From Theobroma cacao (taxonomy: Eukaryota > Streptophyta > Magnoliopsida > Malvales > Malvaceae), in NCBI RefSeq assembly GCF_000208745.1, contig NC_030856.1, positions 18,392,687 to 18,456,686 on the forward strand: a DNA stretch of 64,000 bases, in the 5' to 3' direction. The notes below the pieces were generated by a model. The model had not been told where the DNA came from, did not search any database, and saw only the letters and a program-made list of their open reading frames with translations. The position numbers were made by a program, and so were the translations under genes. Numbering within the stretch: the stretch's first letter is position 1; the number at the start of each line of letters is the position of its first letter. This document shows positions 11,391-22,048 of the stretch, piece by piece.

Positions 11391-14300
11391 TGTCAAGCCC
11401 GACTCTACAATATATTTATTATGCCATTCTTACATAAGAATGCACGTTTGCTTACTTGGGTATCTCAAATATCGTTAAAGGACGACAATGTACCAAATGG
11501 TATAATTAAGTTGAATTAAGCCTCAAGCTAGTCCAAAATAGAGATTTTAAGATGAAATTGAGAATTTTAAAACCCTAGAATGACATAAAATGGTGATTCA
11601 GAGTTCGAGGACCGATTTGGAGTCAAATTGGAATTTTCATGACCTAGGGGCAAAATGGTCATTTTGCCACCCGAGGTTAAGATCTGAGTGTTGGATGAAA
11701 TTTTTGACTAAAATTGAGCATTTGGAGTATAATTTAAGTTTGAGAAGTGAAGAATTTTAATATGGGTATTTTTTTGAGCATAAGGGCAAAATAATCATTT
11801 TGTCACCCTAGGGGCAAAATTGTAATTTTACACCACAAAACACTTGTCCAGCACATGGATTTTACCGAATATTATCATGGATAATTGAGGAAATTTGAGT
11901 GGTGGAGAGAGATTGCTTAATGGGTAAGTATGACACATAGACCAATAGAATGGTGACATGTGTCAAATTCTCATCCATTTGTTATTTTTCTTATAAATTC
12001 ACACAAAATCAGCCCATTTCTCTTCATATGGCCGGCCAAAGGAAGAACAAAGCAAGAACAAAGGAAGAAAAAGGAAGAACAAAACCGTAGGTGGAAAATT
12101 CAAGGGAAAAGTGTGAAAATTCAAGGAAACAAGTGACAAAAGGTAAGATTTTTCAATTCTAGCTTGTGATCTACCTTTCCTATGCACTATTTTGCATTTT
12201 CCATGGTTGAATCACAAGATATCATGAAGGATTCATGGCTGACCGAATTTAGAGAGAGAAGATTTGATGATTTATTTAGTTAGATTTTGAGATATTTTAG
12301 TGTTTTTAGTTGTTTAGTGTTGTGTAGCATGAAAAGACAACAAGAAAAATTCATTTTCTCCCATCACCCATCATTGGCCAAATTCTCCATGTAGAATATT
12401 GATGATGATTTTGATTTTATTTCAAGTGATTTGGTTAGGAATTAGTGATTTATGGTGCGAGAATCGAGCTTGAAAAATTATAATGTTGATGCACCCACAA
12501 TGGCCGAATTTTCCAAGAGAAAATGTAAGGATGATTTTGCCATATTTCAAGTTATTTAATATGTGTTTGATGATTTGGAGTATTGAGAGAAAAATGAAAT
12601 TATTTGGAGTTAAATTGGACGTATTGGTAAATTAATCGAGTGATAGATTGAATTAGGCCAATAACGTTTAATTTAGGTACACAATTGAATTTGTGTAGAA
12701 CACTGTGTTTAGACAATAATCTAAACAATTTGCATCCCATTTCATACATTAGTATAAAGGCTGAATTGGTTTTATAACAATTTAGCACAATGTAGTAAAT
12801 GGCTTATTGTGCATTATGTCTAGCTGGTGAGCATTCTAGCAAAAGTAAAGAGATAGTACCCGAGGATCAAGAATCGGAGTACTTGGAATTCGACTCCCGA
12901 AATAGTGAGTAACCTTATTATCGTCTTAATTATCTAAAGTATGTTTTTATTCGATTTTGTGAATTTTATAGAAAATGGGTTTAAACGGTTAATTTTTAGG
13001 TTTTATAAACAAAATGTGTTTAAATGAAATGATTTTATAAATTTTCTTGAAATTAAATGATAGCTTTGAAAATAGAGTAATTGGAGACCACTTGATGTGT
13101 TATAAATTTATGGTTCTAATTGATTGGCTTATGATAATATTGGCATGAATGGTTGAATTGGTAAATATTTTGAAAATGTATGAATGGTTGATTTTCCTTG
13201 AGAGGCTATAAAATAAAATAATTGCCATGTCATGCTATTGCAAATTTTATTGTATGGTGGGTTATAAATTAGTCGCTATAATGGACGGGTTCCGTGGACC
13301 AACCTATTAGAGAGGCACAGTAACCCTATTATATTCATACCTCAATATGAGAGGCGCGGTTGGATAACTTCTGAGGCTAAAACTTTAGAGTTCAGTTTAC
13401 GCCAAACCACCACGTGAGGGTGAACTCAGCCAACGTCAAGGAACGGCTATGTTTTCAAAATAAAAACATGATTTATGCGTACATAACTTTTTAATAGCCT
13501 TGGCGGACTCGATTGAGATAGCCCTCGATCAAGGTAACTGGGTATGAGAATGATTTTGGCACGAGCCAAAGTTTTAAGAAATTCATAAGCCATGTTGATT
13601 ACTCGATTTACATGAATTGATATTATTTGGTTGAAGCAAGTTGAAAGGTGATGAATTATAGTTTATTAAACTATTTTTTATATCTCCATTTACTCAACTT
13701 TTGATATTTTAGATGGCATTTGTTTACTCACTGGGATTATATAATCTCATCACCCTCATTTCCACCCATTTCAAGCTCAGAATAGGCTGTAAATAGCTGA
13801 TTTCATTGAGGCTACCATTGGATTTGCATCCTCCAAACTGTAGGTTGACAGTCTTCCTTACTTTTAGTTATTTGGAGGCCCATTAGTTATTGTAAATTAA
13901 ATGAAATACTCTGGTTTACTGTTTTACAGTATGTATGAAGTTATTTTGCTTTTACACTGCTACAAAAAAATTATTTATGTATAACTCTAAAAATATTATT
14001 TTATAAGAAAATAGAATATTTTATTGAATATATTTTTTATTTTTTTTATTATATCTAAATAATCATAATTTCTTTTTAAATGAAGGTTTTAGATGTTTAA
14101 ACTTATTTTTGATTATGAATTATGTGTTTTGTACTCCCATACTACATTTTTAGAGGATTTCGAGAATTTTGAGGAAATATGACCAAAATGCCCTTATGAG
14201 AAAAAATTGTTTTTCTATTGTTTTGATTTGGAAATAGTTTATAATCTCTCAAAACATAATTTTAGTGAATAATACTCACAGGGGAAGCGAAAAAAAAACT

Positions 14301-14404
14301 GATGTTAAGCCTTGCGAGGTTTCGATTGACATTTTGGGTAATGAATGTCTATCGGGACGTTGCGACGGTTGTCACGAGCTCGATGGGAGTTTTGGGTCGT
14401 GACA
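11391..14404 (+). repeat. B-type 3' LTR, 3,014 bp
   Basis: It matches the 5' LTR closely over its full length apart from the duplicated block there. A perfect 20-bp palindrome of the GGCAAAATGGTCATTTTGCC class lies at 11649-11668. It ends GGGTCGTGACA and is followed by the target duplication GATTG. Confidence 0.92.
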
Positions 14405-14645
14405 GATTGAAAGTTGATATAATGCCTAAACCAAGATTCTATGTTAAGAATGCCCAATGAGAGTGATGTGGCAGGACATGAGAACTTTGATTATTCACCC
14501 TATGTCGATTTGAATTCGAGAAGGTAACATTGGAGGCCGAGGAAGAGATGCGGACAAAGTATTCCCACCTCTTTGATGCTTAGAGGTACATTACCTTATA
14601 GTTAAATTTAAATTCGGGGATCGAATTTTTGTTAGTGGGGGAGAA
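14405..14645 (+). pseudogene. gypsy pol tail and PPT of the C element
   Basis: After the GATTG duplication, about 14529-14565 reads 'VTLEAEEEMRTKYSHLFDA' and then stops, the typical end of a gypsy chromodomain-like tail. A 3' untranslated stretch and a polypurine tract (AGTGGGGGAGAA, about 14634-14645) follow and lead into the C-type LTR. This shows that the C LTR here is a 3' LTR in plus orientation. Confidence 0.75.
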
Positions 14646-15035
14646 TGTGGGACCTCAACCCCTATAGGCTCATAACGAGGCATAGGCGTAATTACCCGAG
14701 CTAGGGGTAATTTCGTCATTTCGTCTAATAAGTTCCCAGAAAGAAGTTTTCTGATATTTAAGGTCTAAATAAGCATAAGACCAAATAAATGATGTATAAT
14801 GATGAAAACATGAAGAAAACTAGATGTGGCAATAATTTTTGCAACATGGCCAAAATGGTCATTTTGCACCCCGAGTCAAAATTTTTAAGTTTTCATAAAC
14901 TCAAGTATATTTAGACCATTGTGGACTTGGGCTTAGTGTTAAAAGAGTAAAAAGATTTCACAGAGGATTAGAGAAGAACAAGCTAACTTGCCAAGGGCAT
15001 TTTCGTAATTTCAAGTGGAATGGATCAGCTGGAGC

Positions 15036-15043
15036 TATAAATA
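15036..15043 (+). promoter_or_regulatory. TATA box of C-type LTR
   Basis: TATAAATA about 390 bp into the LTR; the same box occurs at 20675-20682 in the other C copy. A pyrimidine-rich leader follows, as in plant promoters. Confidence 0.6.
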
Positions 15044-16179
15044 TCTTTTTCTTCCAGCACCTTTTCATTCTCCAGTAGCTTATTCTCCTTCTTCTTCTTC
15101 CATTTCACGTTGCTTCCATTGTCAAGCCCAGCTCTACAATATGTTTATTATGCAATTCCTACATAAGAATGCATTTTTGCTTATTTGGGTACTTCGGAAA
15201 TCATTAAAGGACGGTATTGTACTAAATGGTACAACTAAGTTGATTTAAGCCTCGAACTAGTCCAAATAGAGATTTTAAAATGAAATTGAGAATTTTAAAA
15301 CCCCAGAATGACTTAAAATGGTGATTCGGAGTTCGCGAACCGATTTGGAGTTAAATTGGAATTTTCATAACCTAGGGGCAAAATAGTCATTTTGCCACCT
15401 GAGGTTAAAAATGGGAATGTTGGAAGAACTTTTTGATCAAGATTGACTATTTAGAACATAATTTGAGTTTGAGAAGTCAAGAATTTTAATTTCAACATTT
15501 TTTCGAGGATAAGGGCAAAATAGTCATTTTGCCATCCAGGGGCAAAATTGTAATTTTACACCACCCAACACTTGTCCAGCACATGGATTTTACCCAAGAT
15601 TATCATGGATAATTGAGGAAATTTAAGTGGTGGAGAGAGATTGCTTAATGGGTAAGTATGACACATGGACCAATGGAATGGTGACATGTGTCAAATTCTC
15701 ATCCATTTATTATTTTCCTTATAAATTAGCACAAAATCAGCCCATTTCTCTTCATATGGCCGGCCAAAGGAAGAACAAAGCGAGAACAAAGGAATAAAAA
15801 GGAAGAACAAAACCCTAGGTGGAAAATTCAAGGGAAAAGTGTGAAAATTCAAAGAAACAAGTGACAAAAGGTAAGATTTTTCAATTCGAGCTTGTGATCT
15901 ACCTTTCCTATGCATTATTTTGCATTTTCCATGGTTGAATCACAAGATATCATGAAGGATTCATGGCTGACCGAATTTAGAGAGAGAAGATTTGATGATT
16001 TATTTGGTTTTTGAGATATTTTAGTGTTTTTAGTTGTTTAGTATTATGTAGCATGAAAAGCCAACAAGAAAAATTCATTTTCTCCCATCACTCATCATTG
16101 GCCGAATTCTCCATGTAGAATATTGGTGATGATTTTGATTTTATTTCAAGTGATTTGGTTAGTAATTAGTGATTTATGA

Positions 16180-18823
16180 TGTCACGACCCGGAACCTCCC
16201 TCAAGCCCATGACAACCGCCGCGACATCCCGACTAACACTCATTACCTAGAATGCCAATCGGAACCCTGCAAGGCTTACATATCAGTTTTAAACAATTTC
16301 CAGTCATTTTCAGCTCAAGTAAATCAAAAGACAAAAATATAGCATTTTTTTATATAAAACAATATTTATAGAAACACATGTAAGTAATCTTTTGTAACTT
16401 AGAAGTAAAATAAATTCATACATACAATAATTTACAAAGCTATAATGTACAATAATAATTACAATGACAAGTGGCCCATAAACACACCAAGTGTTGGTGA
16501 TAGTAACCTAATGTCTGTGAGATAGAGGGGTCAACTGAAATCCTCAACAAAATCGAGTATCTACAAGCTACCACAGGCTTAAAATATTTGGAAAGGAGGT
16601 GGGTGAGATTTTGCAATCCCAATGAGTAAACAGACATTATCATAAATATCTAAAGGCGAGTAAAATGGAGGCAAGTTTAAACAACAAATCACAAACCATT
16701 TCATAAGGTTTTCAATTTATTTCTTAAACCATAAAATATTTGTAATTTACCAAAACAGTTGTTAAGGCTTATGACTTTTATTAAAAACATGGCTCAAGCC
16801 AAAAACTAATCCTCGGGGATACCTTGGCTGAGGCATCTAACCGAGTTCGCCAAGGTTGTTAAGATATTTACATGTTAAACACATGTTAGTTTTGAAAACA
16901 AGCCGTTCCTTGGCGTTGGCTGAGTTACACATTCACGTGGGGGTTCGACGTGAAGTGAGCTCTAACACTACCCCGGGAGTTACCCTCCTCGCCTCTACAA
17001 TTTGAGTAACTATATAATCGGGGTTACCGTGCCCCTCTCATAGGCAGTCCACGGAAAGCCGCCACTGCAGTGACTAAACCCACCAATTTTAATAAAATTT
17101 TGACAATATAACGTGACTTTTATTTATTTACCCAGCCTGCATGGTAAAGACAACTTACATAAATTTCCAATGCAATTATAAAATATAGCCACATATACTC
17201 ATATATCATAAGCCATTCATAGGAAAATATATTTTTCAAGACAATTGGCAGCCTCCAATTACTCAATTTCATGATTAAAAATTTCTTATTTTAGATAAGC
17301 AACACAATGAATTTATTTGNNNNNNNNNNNNNNNNNNNNNNNNNNNNNNNNNNNNNNNNNNNNNNNNNNNNNNNNNNNNNNNNNNNNNNNNNNNNNNNNN
17401 NNNNNNNNNNNNNNNNNNNNNNNNNNNNNNNNNNNNNNNNNNNNNNNNNNNNNNNNNNNNNNNNNNNNNNNNNNNNNNNNNNNNNNNNNNNNNNNNNNNN
17501 NNNNNNNNNNNNNNNNNNNNNNNNNNNNNNNNNNNNNNNNNNNNNNNNNNNNNNNNNNNNNNNNNNNNNNNNNNNNNNNNNNNNNNNNNNNNNNNNNNNN
17601 NNNNNNNNNNNNNNNNNNNNNNNNNNNNNNNNNNNNNNNNNNNNNNNNNNNNNNNNNNNNNNNNNNNNNNNNNNNNNNNNNNNNNNNNNNNNNNNNNNNN
17701 NNNNNNNNNNNNNNNNNNNNNNNNCACTTTGTTTTTCTATCACATTTAACCATTTTTCATCATTTTCTCTTCATTTCTCTTAGAATAAAAATCAGTTCAT
17801 CATCATTGTACATCAATGCATATTCGGCCAAGGGTGGGTATTGTGAGAATTTCATGCTTTCTTGCCCAATTTGATTTCTATACACATTTAACTAACTAAA
17901 ACTACTAATTTAACTAAGAATCAAAACCTAAAAATTTCAAAATCTCTCCCCTTGAAATTCGGCCAGCCCTTGGTTTCACTTTTTGATCTCTCTCCTCAAG
18001 CATGCTAAATGGAAATAAAGGCATAGGAAAGGTAGAAATCAAGCTAAAGTCAAAAAATCTTACCGTTAGACGCGTAAACGGAAGAAAAACGCGATTTCCC
18101 CTTTGAATTTTCTAGTTTTCCTTTGGTTTTTCCCTTTTCTTCCTTTCCTCTCTATTTTCTCTCTTGTTCTCTCCTTATGGCCGGCCATCACCTGATGTGG
18201 TGTTTAAATGAGCTGATTTTCCATTAAAATAATATTAAATAATTAAAAAGTGCCATGTGTCACTTTTCCATTGGCCCATTTTTAAAATTTCATCCTTTAA
18301 ACTTCAATTTTTCACCGCTTAAAGTACCATAGTTATTCATACCAAAAATAAATAAATCCTATGATTTTGACAAGTTTTGGGCGGTGAAAATTACGATTTT
18401 TACCTCGGAGTGACAAAATTACCGTTTTGCCCCTATGTTCCGAAAATTGCTAAAATTGAAAATTTTCACTTCCTATCATTAAATTAAACTCCAAATAGTT
18501 AATCTTGGTAAAAAATTTCACTCGATGATCAAATTATTATCTTAGGTGGCAAAATGACGATTTTACCCCTGAACATCAAAATTTTCAATTTTTCCCAAAT
18601 GAGCCCTCGAACTCCGAACAATCATTTTTAGTCATTCTTGGACTGTAAAATATTAAATTTCATCTTACGATTCCTATTTGAACTAGTTCGAGGTTAAATC
18701 AACTCAAGTGTACCGTTAGGTACAATACCGGGTTTCGTCTATTCTTAGGAACTTTCCTAACATAATAACATGCTACTCAGTGCATGTATGTCATGACATG
18801 TGTTTATAGGGTCGGCTTTTACA
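16180..18823 (-). mobile_element. A-type solo LTR, minus orientation
   Basis: It reads TGTCACGACCC on the plus strand and ends CTTTTACA, the reverse of the A-type start. The flanking B sequence is duplicated as TATGA (16175-16179) and TATGG (18824-18828), a 5-bp duplication with one mismatch. The uninterrupted site is visible in other B copies, for example near 12446. It is 2,644 bp long, including 405 Ns. Confidence 0.9.
17320..17724. other. Assembly gap, 405 N
   Basis: The gap lies inside the A solo LTR. The equivalent stretch in the copy at 44411-46722 (about 45505-46028) suggests that it hides ordinary LTR sequence of roughly 500 bp. Frames crossing it are meaningless. Confidence 0.95.
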
Positions 18824-20674
18824 TATGGTGTGAGAATCAAGCTTGAAAAATTATAATGTTGATGCACCCACGATGATCGAATTTTCCAAGAGAAAATGTG
18901 AGGATGATTTTGCCATATTTCAAGTTATTTAATTTGTGTTTGATGATTTGGAGTATTAGGAGAAAAATGAAATTATTTGGAGTTGAATTGAACGTATTGG
19001 CCAATTAATCGAGTGATAGATCGAATTAGGCCAATATCGTTTAATTTAGGTACACAATTGAATTTGTGTAGAACACCGTGTTTAGACAATAATCCAAACA
19101 ATTTGCATCCCATTTCATACATTAGTATAAAGGTTGAATTGGTTTTATAACAATTTAGCACAATGTAGTAAATGGCTTATTGTGCATTATGTCTAGGTGG
19201 TGAGCATTATGGAAAAAGTAAATAGATAGTACCCGAGGATCAAGAATCGGAGCACTTGAAATTTGACTCCCGAAATAGTGAGTAACCTTATCATCATCTT
19301 GATTATTTGAAGTGAATTTTAATTCGTTTTTGTGATTTTATGGAAAATGAGTTTAAATGATAAATTTTTGGTTTTATAAACAAAATGTGTTTAAATGAAA
19401 TGATTTTATAAATTGTCTTGAAATTGAATGATGGTTTTGAAAATAGAGTAATTGGAGACCACTTGATGTGTTATAAATTTATAGTTCTAATTGATTGGCT
19501 TATGATATTATTGGCATGAATGGTTGAATTGGTAAATGTGTTGAAAATGTATGAACTGTTGATTTGGCTTGAAAGGCTATAAAATAAAATAATTGCCATG
19601 TCATGCTATTGCAAATTTTATTTTATGGTGGGTTATAAATTAGTCGTTGCAGTGGACGGGTTCCGTGGACCAGCCTATTAGAAGGGCACGGTAACCCTAT
19701 TATATTTGTCAACCCCGACCTTACAGAATACTTGCCATGTCATTAATTTGATTAACAATATGCTTGCACACTTGGAAAGCCCCGAAAAATCGTTAAAAGA
19801 TGGCAATGTACCAAATGGTACAATTAAGTTGAATCAAGCCTCGAACTAGTCCAAATAAAGATTTTAAGATGAAATTGAAAATTTTAAATTCTCAGAATGA
19901 CTTAAAATGGTGATTCGGAGTTCGTGGACCGATTTGGGGTCAAATTAGAATTTTCATGAACTAGGGGCGAAATGGTCATTTTGCCACTCGAGGTTAAGAT
20001 GTGAGTGTTTGATGAAATTTTTGACTAAGATTGATCATTTTGTGTATAATTTGAGTTTGAAAAGTGAAGAATTTTAATTTCGACATTTTTTCGAGCATAG
20101 GGGTAAAATAGTCATTTTACCACCTCAAGGGCAAAATTGTAATTTTACACCACCCAACACTTGTCCAGCACATGGATATTACCCAAAATTATCATGGATA
20201 ATTGAGGAAATTTAAGTGGTGGAGAGAGATTTCTTAATGACTAAGTATGACACATGGACCAATGGAATGGTGACATGTGTCAAATTGTGAGACCCCAACC
20301 TCTATAGTCTTGTAACTAAGCATAGATATAATAATACGAGCCAGGGGTAGTTTCGGCATTTTCTCTAATAAGCTCCCAAAAGAAAGTTTTATGATATTTT
20401 AAGGTCTAAATAGGCATAAGACTGCATAAATGATATGTACTGATGAAAACACGAAGAAAACTAGAAATGACAATAATTTTCACAACCGGGGCAAAATGGT
20501 CATTTTGCACCTGAGTCAAAATTTTTAAAATTTTCATAAACCCGAGTATGTTTAGACCATTATGGACCTTGACCCAGTGTCAAAAGAGCAAAAAGATTGC
20601 ACAAAGGGTTGCATGAGAACAAGCTAACTAGTCAAGGCCATTTTTGTAATTTTAAGGGAATGGATAAGATTGGC

Positions 20675-20682
20675 TATAAATA
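20675..20682 (+). promoter_or_regulatory. TATA box of C-type LTR piece
   Basis: TATAAATA in the same setting as 15036-15043, about 390 bp from the LTR start. Confidence 0.6.
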
Positions 20683-21509
20683 TCTTTCTTCTAGTAGCTT
20701 CTTCTCCCATTTTTCCAGCAGCTTGTCTTATTCTTCTTCTTCCCTCTCACGTTTCTTCAAAACTCCATGGAAGCTTGATATAGAGCTTGCATAATTTTCT
20801 CTCTCTAGCTCTAGTTTTCGTACCTTTGAGCCCTTTTGACTAGAACTCTTTAATTTTTTCACTCTCTCACTTCAAAACCTTTGATAAAGCTTATTTCCAG
20901 ACTTACTCTCACTAGTTGGGCGTTATAGAGAGAGAAAGAGAGAATTACCCAATTTATTTGGAAGCTATTGGAAGAGAATTCAACTACAAAGGAACCCTAG
21001 GGTGAGTGATAAACCAAGCTTGATTTTTAGCTGTGAATAATGGCTAGTAATTTAGATTAAGAGCTGTTTTATTGTTGAGTATGTTCATTACTTTTTAAGT
21101 GATTAAGATAGTGAACATAGATAGCCATTTAATGTGGCAATTGAAAGCTAGCTAAAAGATAGCTTTTAGGGTTCATAGTGTGTGAATTGACCTATTGTTT
21201 ATGCTAATGTGATCCTAGGTTCTAATAAAGTCCCATCCTTCCAATTGGATCATTAGGGGAATTAGAGTAAACTAAAGGCTTAACAATAAACTGGTGAGTG
21301 GACTGCCTTCAAAACTTGTTTTGGGGATATAATGTATTTGCCAAACATTTGAATGAATTATCAAGCATTTCATGAAAACAAGTGCCTTGGGAACAAGCTT
21401 TTGATAGATTGTCTCCATGTTGTGACATGTGACTATTATTGATTTATGCACTACCACATTGTGTTGATATATATGTATGTGAATACATTGTTGTGTAATG
21501 ATATTGATT

Positions 21510-21630
21510 CGGCTATGTGTGAGTAGGGATTGCGCATAAGCCGATGATGACCTGATTATGTACGAGTAGGGAGTGCGCATAACCCGGTGATGACCCGACC
21601 ATGTGCGAGTAGGGAGTGCGCATGAGTTGG
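21510..21630 (+). repeat. Hairpin repeat array (about 42-bp unit), C LTR
   Basis: Three units spaced about 42 bp apart. Each has outer arms (CGGCT/AGCCG; GATTATG/CATAACC; CGACCATG/CATGAGTTGG) around a constant core containing GAGTAGGG and GTGCGCAT. The arms differ between units but stay largely complementary within a unit. A similar array is found in every other C-type copy. Confidence 0.8.
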
Positions 21631-21842
21631 TAATGATGATGATGGGTATACATATACATATATACATATGTAAATATGTGTGATATAGGAAATTAATGAG
21701 TAATGGTATATGGTTGTAATGCATGTGAAACTTGACATGTTAAATTGTGGAAAATTGTTATGCGTTTCATGTTGGTTTGGACATTTCAGCAGGTTGGTTT
21801 TTCTTTAGGAAGAAGGGAAAATTTTTCATTGGTGCCCTGTTT

Positions 21843-22048
21843 CTCGCTGCAGCGAGAATCATTTTCATTACAACAAGAAACTCTCGGGTTTGGAGGGGTA
21901 GATTGGGCGAAAACTCGCTGCAGCGAGCATGCATTTTCGCTGCAGCGAGAAACTTTCTGTTTTTGGGTTGCAATATCGCTACAGCAAGATTGAATCTCGC
22001 TGCAGCGAGAAACTTTCTGTTTCTGGGTTACAATTTCGCTGCAGCGAA
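21843..22048 (+). repeat. Cluster of CTCGCTGCAGCGAG palindromes
   Basis: Perfect or near-perfect copies lie at 21843-21856, 21914-21927, 21937-21949, 21996-22009 and 22035-22048 (the last reads TTCGCTGCAGCGAA). Between copies, phrases such as GAAACTTTCTG also recur. The cluster lies 200-550 bp after the hairpin array. It is inside the LTR, not a gene. Confidence 0.85.

Larger units (their letters stand above)
3989..14404 (+). mobile_element. Complete LARD-like LTR retrotransposon, B type
   Basis: The two B-type LTRs (3989-7470 and 11391-14404) run TGTCAAGCCC to GTGACA. They are flanked by a perfect 5-bp target duplication, GATTG, at 3984-3988 and 14405-14409. After the 5' LTR come a 7-base spacer and a primer-binding site for initiator tRNA-Met; before the 3' LTR is a polypurine tract. 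The 3.9-kb interior has no reading frame longer than about 110 codons and only a short gag-start remnant. Long LTRs, both priming signals and a non-coding interior fit a LARD (large retrotransposon derivative) that would need proteins from an autonomous relative. The element is inserted in older retroelement sequence. Confidence 0.92.

Noticed and set aside
17275..17874. Long frames on both strands
   Set aside because: They run through the N gap; the translated X residues carry no information. The same applies to frames at 42329-42938 and 46808-47008.
21272..21738. Minus-strand frames rich in His, Ile and Tyr
   Set aside because: They are the reverse of the hairpin array and AT repeats; the same peptides recur at other C LTRs (26801, 41793).
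21843..22048. CRISPR-like array of palindromic repeats
   Set aside because: Spacing is irregular (about 10-70 bp), the setting is a plant LTR, and there are no cas genes.
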